Assembly (NCBI GenBank): GCA_030602245.1
Contig: JAUWAC010000012.1
Span: 26,603-90,602 of the forward strand
DNA: 64,000 bases
Source of the DNA: Marinobacterium sp.
GTDB taxonomy: Bacteria; Pseudomonadota; Gammaproteobacteria; Pseudomonadales; Balneatricaceae
Direction: 5' to 3'
The position numbers were made by a program, and so were the translations under genes. The notes under the pieces are model-generated. The model was given only the letters and a program-made list of their open reading frames with translations. It ran no database searches and was not told the origin of the DNA. Position 1 is the first letter of the stretch. Each line of letters opens with the position of its first letter. Below are positions 38,642 to 49,749 of this stretch, piece by piece.

Positions 38642-40804
38642 TCAGCTGTTGGCGAGTTCGTTCAGCAGCGTACGCTGGGCACTGAAGCGCTCCTCGCCCT
38701 CGGCCGGCTGATTCAGCGTGTAGCTGCCATCGGAGTGCAGCTCCCAGCTCTGGCAGTTGTCGCGCAGGTAGTAGTCCAGCTCACTGCGGATCCGCTCGGC
38801 GTGCTTGCCATAGAGCTCGAAGCCGGTTTCGACCCGGTTGAGCATATTGCGCTCCATCCAGTCGGCGCTGGAGCAGATCACCGTCGGCTTGCCGGCGTTG
38901 GCAAACCAGTAGACGCGGGTGTGTTCGAGGAAACGGCCGATGATCGAGCGTACCCGGATATTCTCCGAGATGCCCTCGAGCCCCGGACGCAGGCGGCACA
39001 TGCCGCGAATGATCAGATCGATCTGCACCCCGGCCTGAGATGCCTCATACAGCGCCCGAATCAGCTTCGGCTCGGTGAGACCGTTGACCTTGATGATGAT
39101 GTGGCCGTCCTTGCCCGCCTTGACGTTGCGAATCTCGTTCTGGATCAGTTCGATCATCTTGGCGTGCAGCGTGAACGGCGCATTGTAGAGTTTCTGCAGC
39201 TTCTGGATCTTGCCCATGCCGGTCAGCTGCTGGAAGATCTTGTGCACATCCTCGCCGACCTGATCGTCGGCGGTCATGTAGCTGTAGTCGGTATAGAGTC
39301 GCGCAGTGCCGGAGTGATAGTTGCCGGTCCCCAGATGGCAGTAACGCACCAGCCGGTTGCCCTCGCGCCGCACCACCAGCATCATCTTGGCGTGGGTCTT
39401 GTACCCGACCACGCCGTATACCACCAGACAGCCGGCTTCCTGCAGACGGCTGGCCAGCTGCAGGTTGCTCTCCTCGTCAAACCGCGCGCGCAGCTCGATG
39501 ACGACCGTCACCTCCTTGCCGGCGCGAGCGGCTTCCACCAGCGCGTTGACGATGTCGGACTTGACCCCGGTGCGGTACAGCGTCTGTTTGATCGCGACCA
39601 CATCCGGGTCCTTGGCGGCCTGACGCAACAGATCCACCACCGGTGAAAACGACTGGAACGGGTGCAGCAGCAGCTGATCGCCACGCTTGAGCACGGCGAA
39701 GATATCCTCGCTGTTCTTCAGCTTGCTCGGCAGACCGGGCGTAAAGGGCTCCCAGCGCAGATCGTTGCGCTCGACCAGATCACGCACGGCCATCAGGCGG
39801 GTCAGGTTAACCGGACCATTGACACGGTAGACGTGGGCCGCCGGCAGCTTGAACTCCTCCTGCAGGAAGCTGATCAGGTGCTCCGGCGTGCGGCTGTCCA
39901 CCTCCAGACGCACCGCATCGCCAAACTTGCGCGAATGCAGCTCGCCACGCAGCGTGCGGGCCAGATCCTCGATCTCCTCGAAATCGAACGACAGGTCGGC
40001 GTTACGGGTGATGCGGAACTGGAAGCAACCCTCCACCTTCATGCCGGGGAACAGGCTGTCGGCGAACTCGTGGATGATGGAGGAAAGGAAGATCAGATTG
40101 TCACCGCCATCGCACAGCTCGTCCGGCAGGCGAATCAGACGCGGCAGCGAACGCGGCGCCGGGATGATCGCCATACCGGTCTCGCGACCGAACGCGTCCT
40201 TGCCATCCAGCTCGACGATGAAGTTGAGACTTTTGTTGACCAGACGCGGGAACGGATGCGACGGGTCCAGTCCGATCGGGCTGATGACCGGCACCACCTT
40301 CTCGTTGAAGTATTCCTCGACCCAGGCCCGCTGCGCCTTGGTCCAGGCGCCGCGCCGGCGGAAGTGGATACCTTCCCGCTCCAGCGCCGGCAGCATGATC
40401 TCGTTGAGGATACGGTACTGACGATCGACGTTGATATCGCAGATATCGCGGATCTTCTCCAGCACCTTCTGCGGATGCATCGCATCGGGCCCGACCGCTT
40501 CGCGACCGTATTTGAGCTGGCGCATCTGCTCGGCGACCCGGATCTCGAAAAACTCATCCAGATTGCTGGAGAAGATCAGCAGGAACATCAGCCGCTCCAG
40601 CAGCGGTTGCTCCTCGTCCAGTGCCTGCTCCAGCACCCGCACGTTGAACTGCAGATGACTCAGTTCGCGGTTGATATAGAGCTCGGACGCCTTGAGATCC
40701 ATCGGCGGCGCCTCGATCGGCTCAATCGTCGGCAGGCTCTCGCGGCTGTCGCGCAACGCGACCGTTGCTTCCAGCGCCTGATCCAGTTCGCCGTTGTCCG
40801 CCAT
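38642..40804 (-). CDS. ppk1: Polyphosphate kinase 1 (Ppk1)
   Basis: About 720 residues; the frame extends to 40846, and the ATG at 40804, with GGAG 8 bases upstream, is chosen among three in-frame ATGs. Domains: N-terminal (YINRELSHLQFNVRVLEQA), head, and C-terminal catalytic domains. The autophosphorylated His is in GYKTHAKMMLVVRR and the second in YCHLGTGNYH; SSADWMERNMLNRVE is also present. It polymerises ATP gamma-phosphate into polyphosphate. It lies 48 bp downstream of hemB on the same strand; a hemB-ppk neighbourhood is seen in Pseudomonas. Confidence 0.95.
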   Translation of the reverse strand: MADNGELDQALEATVALRDSRESLPTIEPIEAPPMDLKASELYINRELSHLQFNVRVLEQALDEEQPLLERLMFLLIFSSNLDEFFEIRVAEQMRQLKYGREAVGPDAMHPQKVLEKIRDICDINVDRQYRILNEIMLPALEREGIHFRRRGAWTKAQRAWVEEYFNEKVVPVISPIGLDPSHPFPRLVNKSLNFIVELDGKDAFGRETGMAIIPAPRSLPRLIRLPDELCDGGDNLIFLSSIIHEFADSLFPGMKVEGCFQFRITRNADLSFDFEEIEDLARTLRGELHSRKFGDAVRLEVDSRTPEHLISFLQEEFKLPAAHVYRVNGPVNLTRLMAVRDLVERNDLRWEPFTPGLPSKLKNSEDIFAVLKRGDQLLLHPFQSFSPVVDLLRQAAKDPDVVAIKQTLYRTGVKSDIVNALVEAARAGKEVTVVIELRARFDEESNLQLASRLQEAGCLVVYGVVGYKTHAKMMLVVRREGNRLVRYCHLGTGNYHSGTARLYTDYSYMTADDQVGEDVHKIFQQLTGMGKIQKLQKLYNAPFTLHAKMIELIQNEIRNVKAGKDGHIIIKVNGLTEPKLIRALYEASQAGVQIDLIIRGMCRLRPGLEGISENIRVRSIIGRFLEHTRVYWFANAGKPTVICSSADWMERNMLNRVETGFELYGKHAERIRSELDYYLRDNCQSWELHSDGSYTLNQPAEGEERFSAQRTLLNELANS

Positions 40805-40852
40805 CACTTCCACTCCCGTTCCGAGCTCCATATCCTTCCCGCACATAATAGA

Positions 40853-42035
<1,183 letters not shown>

Positions 42036-42228
42036 TGTTTGACCCCCACAAAAAGGGGGCTCAGGAAAAATTAGGAAAAATCCCTATATCCATAATTTTA
42101 TGCGTGGTCATAATGGTCCCCATGGATCTCCTGTTCATGGAATGAATGCTGGATGGCCCGGAACGCAAAAAAGGACAGCAGGACGCACGCAGGACGCACA
42201 TGATTTGCACGGAAAAACGGAAGCCAAT

Positions 42229-42268
42229 AAAGGGGCGTATGACGGAACATACGTCCCTTTACCTTTTT
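42229..42268 (+). terminator. Strong orphan terminator hairpin
   Basis: AAAGGGGCGTATG (42229-42241), loop of 6, CATACGTCCCTTT (42248-42260): 13 pairs with one G.U, followed by ACCTTTTTC. Only the plus strand has the T-run. No gene upstream on the plus strand needs it: ppk1 and hemB are on the other strand. A small RNA or leader is suspected. Confidence 0.6.
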
Positions 42269-42528
42269 CTGAGCCCGGCCTTCATGGCAGACGCCATTCT
42301 CCCCAACCGCTGTATCAACCCGCCGCGATCACCGTAACAGCGTTAGCGCGATTTCCATTGCGGCTGCAATGCCCAGATCAGCGCACAGTGTCATGGCAAC
42401 GCGCCTGATCGGAGCAGACACCCTGCAGCCGGATGCACCCCGTCGGCGCCCAGCCGCAGGCAATGACCATTGGAGTGAGGGGATATCCGTCGATCGAACG
42501 CGGCGCGTGACGTCCCGTGACGCCCGGG

Positions 42529-43575
42529 TCAGATGATTTTCAGTTCCGGTTGGGACGCCATCTCCGACCAGAGACGCTGCGACAGGCTCTGCACCGGCTC
42601 ATGACGCCCGGTAAGAATCCAGTCGACCAGCGCCGCGGCCGTATCAGGCCAGGGTTGCGGCGGCGGGTTATCCAGCTGCAGCCAGCCTGAGATCGCCTCC
42701 GGGTCAAGCCGCTGCATGATACGGGCATGCCCCAGTACCTCCAGCGCGCGGGCGTTGGCCGCCTGTTCGATCTGATTCGCCAACGGCTTGACCAGCAGCT
42801 TCTTGCCGGCCTGAATCGCCTCGCTGCAGAGCCCGAATCCCGCGTTGGCAATGACGCCGCCACAGCGGGCCAGATCGCGCTGGAAACCATCGCGGGAGAA
42901 CGGTTTGATCTCCAGATTAGGTTCACTGCGCGCACAGTCGACGGCGGCATAGATGATGAAGCGCTGCCCGGGAAAACCCACCAGCGTATAGCGCACATCG
43001 TCCAGCTGTTCGAACGGCAGATAGACGAGAATCCGATCCGGCTCACAGGACAGCGGATGCTGAGCGGGTTCGATCAGCGGCGGCAGAATCGGGCCGTCGA
43101 ACGGATGCCAGTGCACCCCGACCGCCTGCTCGACCGGCGCGATCAGATTCAGCGCCGGCTTCAGCCAGGGCGCACGCTCGATCCCGGGTACCGGGTGGCA
43201 AAACGCGTACTGATGGGCGATGCCGACGCTGGGAACGCGCTGGCGGCGGGCGGCCCAGGCGCTGACCGGCTCGAAGTCGGTGATGACCAGATCGTATCCA
43301 CTCAGATCCAGCGTCCTGACATCGCGCCACAGCCGCAGCAGGTTGTTCCGGCACAGCGTGCGCCCCAGTTGCACCCGCCCCGCCGTCGTCACCAGCGTCA
43401 GTCCCTGACGGGTCCGGTAGTCACCGAACGGTTCCATGTTGAAATAGCGCTCTGGTGCGCGGCCACTGAACAGATAGTCGACCGCGACCCCGGCGCGGCT
43501 CAGCGCCTGTGCCATCACCCGGGCACGGGTGATGTGGCCGTTGCCGGTACCCTGCACACCATACAGAATCCGCAC
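42529..43575 (-). CDS. MurG-like glycosyltransferase (TIGR00661 family)
   Basis: 348 residues from a GTG at 43575 (GGGAGG 9-10 bases upstream). The N-terminus RILYGVQGTGNGHITRARVMAQAL is the conserved glycosyltransferase GT-B motif of the TIGR00661 (MJ1255-like) family, related to MurG. The C-terminal donor half has GGVIANAGFGLCSEAIQAGKKLLVKPL. The substrate is unknown; the family is thought to glycosylate a lipid or polyisoprenoid. The stop of its downstream partner is not shared, but the upstream PAP2 phosphatase gene ends 1 base before the start, so the two are in one operon. Confidence 0.87.
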   Translation of the reverse strand: MRILYGVQGTGNGHITRARVMAQALSRAGVAVDYLFSGRAPERYFNMEPFGDYRTRQGLTLVTTAGRVQLGRTLCRNNLLRLWRDVRTLDLSGYDLVITDFEPVSAWAARRQRVPSVGIAHQYAFCHPVPGIERAPWLKPALNLIAPVEQAVGVHWHPFDGPILPPLIEPAQHPLSCEPDRILVYLPFEQLDDVRYTLVGFPGQRFIIYAAVDCARSEPNLEIKPFSRDGFQRDLARCGGVIANAGFGLCSEAIQAGKKLLVKPLANQIEQAANARALEVLGHARIMQRLDPEAISGWLQLDNPPPQPWPDTAAALVDWILTGRHEPVQSLSQRLWSEMASQPELKII

Positions 43576-43576
43576 G

Positions 43577-44107
43577 CTAGATCGCCTCCCAGAGGTGCAG
43601 CGCCAAGACACCCGAGCCAAGGCCCAGCAGCGCTCCGGCGGCAATATCGGTGGGGTAGTGCACGCCCAGCAGCACCCGCGACAGCCCGATCAGGCCGGCA
43701 ATCGGAAATGCCAGGGGCGCCATGCCGGGATAGTGCGCGCTCAACAGCAACGCAAACAGAAAGGCTGCCGCCGCGTGCCCCGACGGAAAACTGAACGTGT
43801 CCGACGGCTCGATCACGGCACGAATGCCGTCAAGCCGGTGGCAGGGACGATCGCGTCGGATGGTGTTCTTGAGCAGCAGATAGAGTGGAAGCTCCAGCGA
43901 AAAGGCGAGCAGTCCGGCCTGAAAAAAGGCCGGCCCCTGCTCCGGTTCGAAGAGCGCAAGCCCCAATCCGAGCAGCAGATAGAACAGGCCATCCCCCAGA
44001 CGCGATACGAAACGGCTCACCGGGGCGAGTCGCAGCTCACGGTGCAACATCTGGCGCCAGTGGAACAGCCGGGCATCGTAAGCGGTCAGTTTCTGCAGTC
44101 GCGTCAT
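43577..44107 (-). CDS. PAP2-family phosphatase
   Basis: About 176-179 residues; the ATG at 44107 or 44116. Five to six membrane helices with the three phosphatase motifs KNTIRRDRPCHRL, FPSGHAAAAFLFALLL and SRVLLGVHYPTDIAAGALLG. It is a lipid phosphatase or undecaprenyl-diphosphate phosphatase type. It lies 1 base from the MurG-like glycosyltransferase, suggesting a shared pathway on a lipid-linked sugar. Confidence 0.9.
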   Translation of the reverse strand: MTRLQKLTAYDARLFHWRQMLHRELRLAPVSRFVSRLGDGLFYLLLGLGLALFEPEQGPAFFQAGLLAFSLELPLYLLLKNTIRRDRPCHRLDGIRAVIEPSDTFSFPSGHAAAAFLFALLLSAHYPGMAPLAFPIAGLIGLSRVLLGVHYPTDIAAGALLGLGSGVLALHLWEAI

Positions 44108-44218
44108 GGGAGTCATCCGGTTCCGTGCAGCCTGGCGGCATTATGTGCGGTGGTGGATGACAGCCCCGTGACCGGGTGTTGACGCTTTGGTGACGCCACG
44201 GCATGCCGTGGCAGGCGC

Positions 44219-45136
44219 TCAGGGGAGGTTACTGGCGAACCAGCGCGCCACCTGCTCGGACAGCCCACGCGGGTTGTCCCACGGGATCATATGGCCCTCG
44301 CCGGGCAGCGGGATCAGCTCAAACGGATGGGTCAGTTTCTCCACCACGCGCTGGCCATACTCGAGCGACAGCACATCGTCGCGATCGCCCTGCAGGATTG
44401 CAGCCCGGAAACCGAACCGCTGCGAGACGACCGCGGCACGATGGGTAAACAGGCTGGCCAGCGTACTGAGCGGGTAATCGAACACCACCAGCGGATCGTC
44501 ATTGATCAGATCGCCGGCCGGATGTCCCGCGAGCAGGGTATCGAAATCCATGAAGCCACGCAGCGGCACCGTCAGCGAGGGGAACAGCTGCGCCGTGCCC
44601 CAGGTCCAGTACCAGCCCAGCTGATGCACAATATCCGGCGGCAGCTCCGTCAGCAGCAGCGTGCTGCACAGCACGGCATCGACGCGACTGTCCGCCTCGG
44701 CCAGCGCCACCGCCAGCATGGCGCCGATGGAGTAGCCGTACACGCCGACCTTGCCATTGCTGCGCGGCTGCAGCGCGGAAATGACCCGTTCCAGATCGCA
44801 GACGGTCTGGGCAACGGTATAGGCGCCCCGCTCACCGGCGGAGTAGCCATGCCCGCGCAGATCCACGGCAGCCACGTTATAGCCGGCAGCGCTGATCCTG
44901 CCCAGCAGCTCGGCATACAGCTCCACGTACGTGCCGATACCGGGCAGGAACAGCAGCAGCGGGGCCGCATCGCCATGGTGGTAATACTCGCAGTGCAGCC
45001 CTTCGGGGCCGACCTGAAACGCCTCGCGGCGCTGCAGGTAGGCATCGATACCGAGCCGGCGGCGCAGCTCAGCGCGCAGCGCATCGGGCGGTTCATCGAA
45101 GGCTACCGGAATCAGCAGATCGGGCGGACGGTTCAT
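44219..45136 (-). CDS. Alpha/beta hydrolase
   Basis: 305 residues, serine hydrolase fold. Nucleophile elbow GYSIGAM (Ser near residue 140), oxyanion strand DLRGHGYSAGERGAY, and the catalytic His in PGEGHMIPW; the acidic residue is probably the Asp in GDRDDVLSLE. It resembles bacterial monoacylglycerol/lysophospholipase-type hydrolases. The substrate is unknown. It is separated from mutM by 26 bp and is in the same direction. Confidence 0.85.
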   Translation of the reverse strand: MNRPPDLLIPVAFDEPPDALRAELRRRLGIDAYLQRREAFQVGPEGLHCEYYHHGDAAPLLLFLPGIGTYVELYAELLGRISAAGYNVAAVDLRGHGYSAGERGAYTVAQTVCDLERVISALQPRSNGKVGVYGYSIGAMLAVALAEADSRVDAVLCSTLLLTELPPDIVHQLGWYWTWGTAQLFPSLTVPLRGFMDFDTLLAGHPAGDLINDDPLVVFDYPLSTLASLFTHRAAVVSQRFGFRAAILQGDRDDVLSLEYGQRVVEKLTHPFELIPLPGEGHMIPWDNPRGLSEQVARWFASNLP

Positions 45137-45162
45137 GCAGGCTCCTGTCAGGGGATACGGCG

Positions 45163-45975
45163 CTAGCGCTGGCAGGCGGCACAGTACACGGTACTGCGCT
45201 GCCCCAAACGCACCTCTTTCAGTATGCTGCCACAGCTGTCACAGGGCTCGCCAGCCCGGCCATAGACATGCAGTTGCTGCTTGAAATAGCCCGGCTTGCC
45301 GTCGCCGCCGACAAAATCACGCAGTGTGGTACCACCCTGTGCAATCGCGCGCGCCAGCACATCCTTGATCGTAGCAGCCAGCGTGCCAAGACGCGCTTTG
45401 GATATTCGCCCGGCCGCTCGACGCGGGTCGATCCCGGCCAGAAACAGGGCTTCGTTGGCGTAGATATTCCCGACACCGACGACAACATGACTGTCCATAA
45501 TCAGTGACTTGATGGCGCTGCGCCGACCCTGACAGCAGCGCGCCAGATAGTCGCCATCGAACGCATCCGACAGCGGCTCCGGCCCCAGCGACGCCAGCAG
45601 CGCATGCTGCTCCCCCTGCGCCTGCCACAGCAGCGCACCGAAACGGCGCGGGTCGGTCAGACGCAGCATCTTGCCGCTGTCCAGCTCCAGATCCACATGG
45701 TCGTGTTTACCAGGGGCAGCCCCCAGCGGCAGGATGCGAACGCTGCCGGACATGCCCAGATGCAGCAGCATGCTGCCGGTGGCGATGCGGATCAGGATGT
45801 ACTTGCCGCGCCGTTCCACGGCCAGAATCCGTTCCCCCTCGACGCGTGCGGCCAGCTCCGCCGGCACGGGCCAGCGCAGGCGCGGCTGGCGCACGACGAG
45901 CCGGCGAATCCGCTGCCCGTCCAGATGGGGCGCAATACCGGCGCGACTGGTTTCAACTTCAGGCAGTTCAGGCAT
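45163..45975 (-). CDS. mutM: Formamidopyrimidine-DNA glycosylase MutM (Fpg)
   Basis: 270 residues. The catalytic N-terminus [13 protein letters not shown] (Pro2, Glu3) and Lys57-region, the [16 protein letters not shown] helix-two-turn-helix and the C-terminal zinc finger [25 protein letters not shown] are intact. It removes 8-oxoguanine and FaPy lesions. The EamA gene lies 10 bp upstream. Confidence 0.97.
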   Translation of the reverse strand: MPELPEVETSRAGIAPHLDGQRIRRLVVRQPRLRWPVPAELAARVEGERILAVERRGKYILIRIATGSMLLHLGMSGSVRILPLGAAPGKHDHVDLELDSGKMLRLTDPRRFGALLWQAQGEQHALLASLGPEPLSDAFDGDYLARCCQGRRSAIKSLIMDSHVVVGVGNIYANEALFLAGIDPRRAAGRISKARLGTLAATIKDVLARAIAQGGTTLRDFVGGDGKPGYFKQQLHVYGRAGEPCDSCGSILKEVRLGQRSTVYCAACQR

Positions 45976-45985
45976 GACTCCTCCC

Positions 45986-46870
45986 TCAACGGGCTGGCGG
46001 CGTGCGCAGCACGAGATATACCCCGCACACGGTCACCGCCACGCCGCTCAGCGCCAGCGCGCCGAGCTGCTCATCAAACAGCCACCAGGCTTCAAGTGCG
46101 GTGACCGGCGGGACCAGATAGAAATAGCTCGCCACCTTCGCCGCCTCGCCCTCGCGGATCATCATCAGCAATAACAGGATGGCCGACACCGACAGGCCGA
46201 ATACGAGCCAGGCCAGTGCGCCGATCAGCTCCGGGTGCCAGTCGATGCTGCGCTGCTCGAAGCTGAATGTCAGCACCGCCATCGCCAGCGCCGTGGCCAG
46301 ATACTGGTAGAAAGAACCGGTCAGCAGGTCGACCCCCTGCCCAAAGCGCTTCGGGTACAACGTGCCGATGGAGATACCGACCAGCGCCACCAGTATCGCC
46401 ATCAGCGCCGCCGGCAGCAGCTCAAACTGCCCCAGCCGGTTGCCTCCGGCCAGCACCAGCGCCACTCCGACCAGTCCCAGCACGAGCCCGAGCCACTGCA
46501 GCAGGCGCAGGCGCTGCTGCCACAGCACCCACGCCAACACTGCCGTCAGCAGCGGTTGCAGCCCCACGATCAGCGACGCGATACCGGCCGGCATCTGCCA
46601 GCGAATAGCCGCAAATACGCCACCGAGGTACGCCGCATGCACCAGCAGGCCGACCACCATCTGATGCCCGGCCTGCACGGGACCGGGCCAGCGTGCGCGA
46701 AACGCGACGATAAGACCTGCGAACACCGCCAGCGTCAGCAGCATGCGGATAAACAGGAAGTTAAACGGTTCTATATGCGGCAGGCCGAACCGGGCACCGA
46801 TAAAGCCGGTGCTCCAGAGCAGCACGAACAGCAGCGGCACCGCCTGCCGAAACGTAAACGGTAAGGTCAT
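45986..46870 (-). CDS. EamA/DMT-family transporter
   Basis: About 294 residues from the ATG at 46870 (AAAGGCG upstream), with ten predicted membrane helices in two EamA repeats. The first is [41 protein letters not shown]; the second begins near [26 protein letters not shown]. The family exports amino acids, metabolites or sugars; the substrate is unknown. It lies 10 bp before mutM, probably co-transcribed. Confidence 0.88.
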   Translation of the reverse strand: MTLPFTFRQAVPLLFVLLWSTGFIGARFGLPHIEPFNFLFIRMLLTLAVFAGLIVAFRARWPGPVQAGHQMVVGLLVHAAYLGGVFAAIRWQMPAGIASLIVGLQPLLTAVLAWVLWQQRLRLLQWLGLVLGLVGVALVLAGGNRLGQFELLPAALMAILVALVGISIGTLYPKRFGQGVDLLTGSFYQYLATALAMAVLTFSFEQRSIDWHPELIGALAWLVFGLSVSAILLLLMMIREGEAAKVASYFYLVPPVTALEAWWLFDEQLGALALSGVAVTVCGVYLVLRTPPAR

Positions 46871-46949
46871 GAATACGCCTTTGCGCGACGACGAAAAAGC
46901 GCACTGTGCCAGAGCGGCCGACAAAATTGTAGCGCCGCGCGAGCCGACG

Positions 46950-48908
46950 TCAGATGCGGAACTGGTCCACCAACCCGTTCAACTCACGCGCCAGCCGCGC
47001 CTGTCGGTCCGCATTATCGGCCACTGCCGACGACACCCGGTTGACCTCGTTGGCGGCACCATGGATCGCTTCGATGTTGACGTTGATCCCCGCCGATACC
47101 TGATGCTGCTCCTCCGCTGCGCTGGCGATCTGCGTCGCCATATCGTTGATCTGATCGACCGCCTGCTTGATCTGGTCGAACACGCCATGCGCCTCGGCTG
47201 TCAGCGCCACCGCCTGCTGCGACCGTTCCTGACTCGCCGCCATCGTTTCCACCACCTGATGCGTCTGATGATTAAGGCGTTGCAGCAGGTCGTTGATCTC
47301 TTCGGTGGAGACTTGGGTGCGCTGCGCCAGCGTGCGCACCTCATCGGCGACCACGGCAAAGCCGCGGCCCTGGCTGCCCGCCCGTGCCGCCTCGATCGCC
47401 GCATTCAGCGCCAGCAGGTTGGTCTGATCGGCGATCTCGCGGATCACATCGAGCACCGAATTGATGCGTCCGGTTTCCGCTTCCAGCGCGCGCATCTGGG
47501 CCACCGACTGCGTCACCTGCTCGCCGAGAGCACGCACGCTCTGTTCGGTACTGCTCATCACCGCCTTGCCGTTATCGCTCGCGGCCTGCCCCGCGGCCGC
47601 CGCGTCTGCGGTTCTGGCGCAGCTGCGCGCCACCTCGTCGGCGGTCGCGGACATCTGCGTCGCGGCGGTCATCATGCTCTCGACCTCGGTCAGCTGGTGT
47701 TCACTGGCCCGATCCACCGCCGCCGCGCTGCGACTGCCCTCTTCCGAGGCGGCCTGCATCTGCCGCGAGCGGTGATTGATCTGCCCGACCAGTTGCTGAA
47801 TCGACTCGAGGAACTGATTGAACCAGTGCGCCAGCTGGCCGGTTTCGTCACGACTGGTCACACTCAGGCGACGGGTCAGGTCGCCCCCGCCTTCGGCGAT
47901 CTCGCGCAGACCGTCGCCGACCTGCACGATCGGCCGGACCAGCAGTCCTGCCAGCCAGAAGGCCAGCGCCACCACCCCCAGCAACACCAGCGCCGTGATA
48001 CCCAGCGTGGTCCACATGATGCGGTTTGCCGGCGCCATGATCTCCGCCTGCGGCATCAGGGCAATCATGGTCCAGCCCAGCGCCGCTGAACGGTGCACCC
48101 GCGCCGCGAAGGCCTCACCGCCGAGTTCGACGTCGGCCAGCCCCGCCTCGCGAACGGCCAGCGCCCGATAGGCACTGCCGGGCAGGCTGTCGACCGCTTT
48201 GAAGTTGTGCTCGGGATTCGCTGCATCGACCAGCACCGTGCCGGTATCCTCGATCAGCATCAGATAGCCGCGCTCGCCAAGACGCGCCTGCCGAGCCATC
48301 TCGGTCAGGGCCGACAGCGAGACATCCATTGCCATGACGCCATAGCGCTCGCCGGCGGCATTGTCGAAGGTCCGCACCACGCCCATCAGCGTGGCATCGT
48401 CCGCTGCCCAGTAATAGGCACCGCTGAGCGCGACCTGTCCCGGGGTCTGCTGCGCCTTCTGATACCACGGCCGCTGGCGCGGGTCGTAGTGCGCGGTCAC
48501 TTTCCCCTTCGGCCACTGGACATAACCGCCCTCGCGCGTGCCCATGTAGACGTAGGCAAAACCGGGATGGGTGTCGGCAAAACGCTCGAACAGATGATAG
48601 ATTTCGGCTTCGACACCGCCCTGCGCCGCCGCATCCGCCAGCTGCTCAGGCCCATCGTAGTAGGTGGACAGACTGGCATCGGCGGCGCGCAATTGCGGCG
48701 CCCGGGCCAGAAACTCGACGTTGCGCGCGATATCGGCAAAGAAGCTGCTGAACTGACTGTCGATCGCCTCCAGCTGACGCGCGCTGATATCGGCGAACCG
48801 CGCCCGGGCCTGCTCCCGCGCCTGCTCGATACTGTAGGCGGACAACAGCAGCACCGGCACCAGAGTCGTGGCCGTCATCGCCGCCACCAGCTTGTGTTTG
48901 ATTTTCAT
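46950..48908 (-). CDS. Methyl-accepting chemotaxis protein with Cache sensor
   Basis: About 652 residues from the ATG at 48908 (GGAT 7 bases before). TM1 (about 8-28), a large periplasmic dCache-like domain (about 30-270; [10 protein letters not shown]...[23 protein letters not shown], and [12 protein letters not shown]), TM2 (about 281-305), HAMP and a cytoplasmic signalling domain. The hairpin tip matches the family ([44 protein letters not shown]). No pentapeptide CheR tether is seen at the C-terminus. The ligand is unknown; dCache domains often bind amino acids or organic acids. Confidence 0.94.
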   Translation of the reverse strand: MKIKHKLVAAMTATTLVPVLLLSAYSIEQAREQARARFADISARQLEAIDSQFSSFFADIARNVEFLARAPQLRAADASLSTYYDGPEQLADAAAQGGVEAEIYHLFERFADTHPGFAYVYMGTREGGYVQWPKGKVTAHYDPRQRPWYQKAQQTPGQVALSGAYYWAADDATLMGVVRTFDNAAGERYGVMAMDVSLSALTEMARQARLGERGYLMLIEDTGTVLVDAANPEHNFKAVDSLPGSAYRALAVREAGLADVELGGEAFAARVHRSAALGWTMIALMPQAEIMAPANRIMWTTLGITALVLLGVVALAFWLAGLLVRPIVQVGDGLREIAEGGGDLTRRLSVTSRDETGQLAHWFNQFLESIQQLVGQINHRSRQMQAASEEGSRSAAAVDRASEHQLTEVESMMTAATQMSATADEVARSCARTADAAAAGQAASDNGKAVMSSTEQSVRALGEQVTQSVAQMRALEAETGRINSVLDVIREIADQTNLLALNAAIEAARAGSQGRGFAVVADEVRTLAQRTQVSTEEINDLLQRLNHQTHQVVETMAASQERSQQAVALTAEAHGVFDQIKQAVDQINDMATQIASAAEEQHQVSAGINVNIEAIHGAANEVNRVSSAVADNADRQARLARELNGLVDQFRI

Positions 48909-49060
48909 CGTTCGCATCCGATCAGGTAACAGGTCGTCGCGACCCGGGGCCAAAACGGACTCGACGGTAGCAAACGCTGGCCTGCATCACTTTTCTGTTT
49001 CCACCGTTTTTTTGCCTGTTTCTGCCGCACGTTCCGCCCCGTGCTGCCGGCCCGAAACGA

Positions 49061-49091
49061 AAAAGGCCCGCCAGAAACTGGCGGGCCTTTT
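49061..49091. terminator. Terminator after rpmG
   Basis: AAAAGGCCCGCCAG (49061-49074), loop AAA, CTGGCGGGCCTTTT (49078-49091): a perfect 14-pair stem that works on both strands, about 20 bp past rpmG. Confidence 0.95.
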
Positions 49092-49111
49092 CAGAGCGAA
49101 GCAAGACTCAA

Positions 49112-49279
49112 TTACTTGATCTTGGCTTCCTTGTAGATGACGTGCTTGCGTACAACCGGGTCGTATTTCTTGAATTCGAACTTGTCCGGAGTGTTACGCT
49201 TGTTCTTGTCAGTGGTGTAGAAGTGACCAGTGCCTGCAGAGGAAACCAGTCGGATCTTTTCGCGTGCGCCTTTAGCCAT
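49112..49279 (-). CDS. rpmG: Ribosomal protein L33 (RpmG)
   Basis: 55 residues, below the usual length cut-off for gene prediction. Translation gives [19 protein letters not shown], then YTTDKNKRN, and ends YKEAKIK. It is the zinc-free form: no CxxC. It lies 11 bp after rpmB. Confidence 0.97.
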   Translation of the reverse strand: MAKGAREKIRLVSSAGTGHFYTTDKNKRNTPDKFEFKKYDPVVRKHVIYKEAKIK

Positions 49280-49290
49280 GATTCAGCTCC

Positions 49291-49527
49291 TCAGACTTTC
49301 TCGCCACGGGCGCGCAGTTCAGCCAGAACCACGTCGATGCCCTTCTTATCGATGATGCGCATGCCCTTGGAGGAAACACGCAGACGAACGAAACGGTTTT
49401 CGCTCTCGACCCAGAAGCGGTGCCAGTGCAGGTTCGGCAGGAAGCGACGACGGGTCTTGCGCTGAGAGTGAGAAACGTTGTTCCCGGTGATCGGGCTCTT
49501 GCCCGTTACCATGCAAACTCGAGACAT
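49291..49527 (-). CDS. rpmB: Ribosomal protein L28 (RpmB)
   Basis: 78 residues, [28 protein letters not shown], the normal length and sequence for L28. It forms the rpmB-rpmG operon downstream of radC, as in E. coli. A GAGAGC/GCTCTC hairpin lies in the leader (49580-49601). Confidence 0.97.
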   Translation of the reverse strand: MSRVCMVTGKSPITGNNVSHSQRKTRRRFLPNLHWHRFWVESENRFVRLRVSSKGMRIIDKKGIDVVLAELRARGEKV

Positions 49528-49717
49528 AGCTTTAAACCTTGTCTTTCAGGGTTAAGTTAACCTCTGTCCGATGTTTATTGAGAGCGAAAAAACCGGCTCT
49601 CTCAGGCGGAGCGTCCAATGTTCCGGACAGAATACCGTACCATTAAGGGACAGAAGGCCGCGTATAATACAGAGATGTCGCGGCCAGCGCCAGCTTTTTG
49701 TCTATTTATTCACCAGC

Positions 49718-49749
49718 GCGGCGCAGCGGCGCAGCGGCGCACCGGCGCA
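49718..49749. repeat. Four-copy 8-bp tandem repeat after radC
   Basis: GCGGCGCA is repeated at 49718, 49726 and 49734, followed by a variant CCGGCGCA at 49742. It begins directly beyond the radC stop (49750-49752). Confidence 0.8.

Noticed and set aside
42100..42408. 102-codon plus-strand frame in the hemB gap
   Set aside because: No ribosome site, low-complexity composition, and a terminator hairpin inside it (42229-42260).
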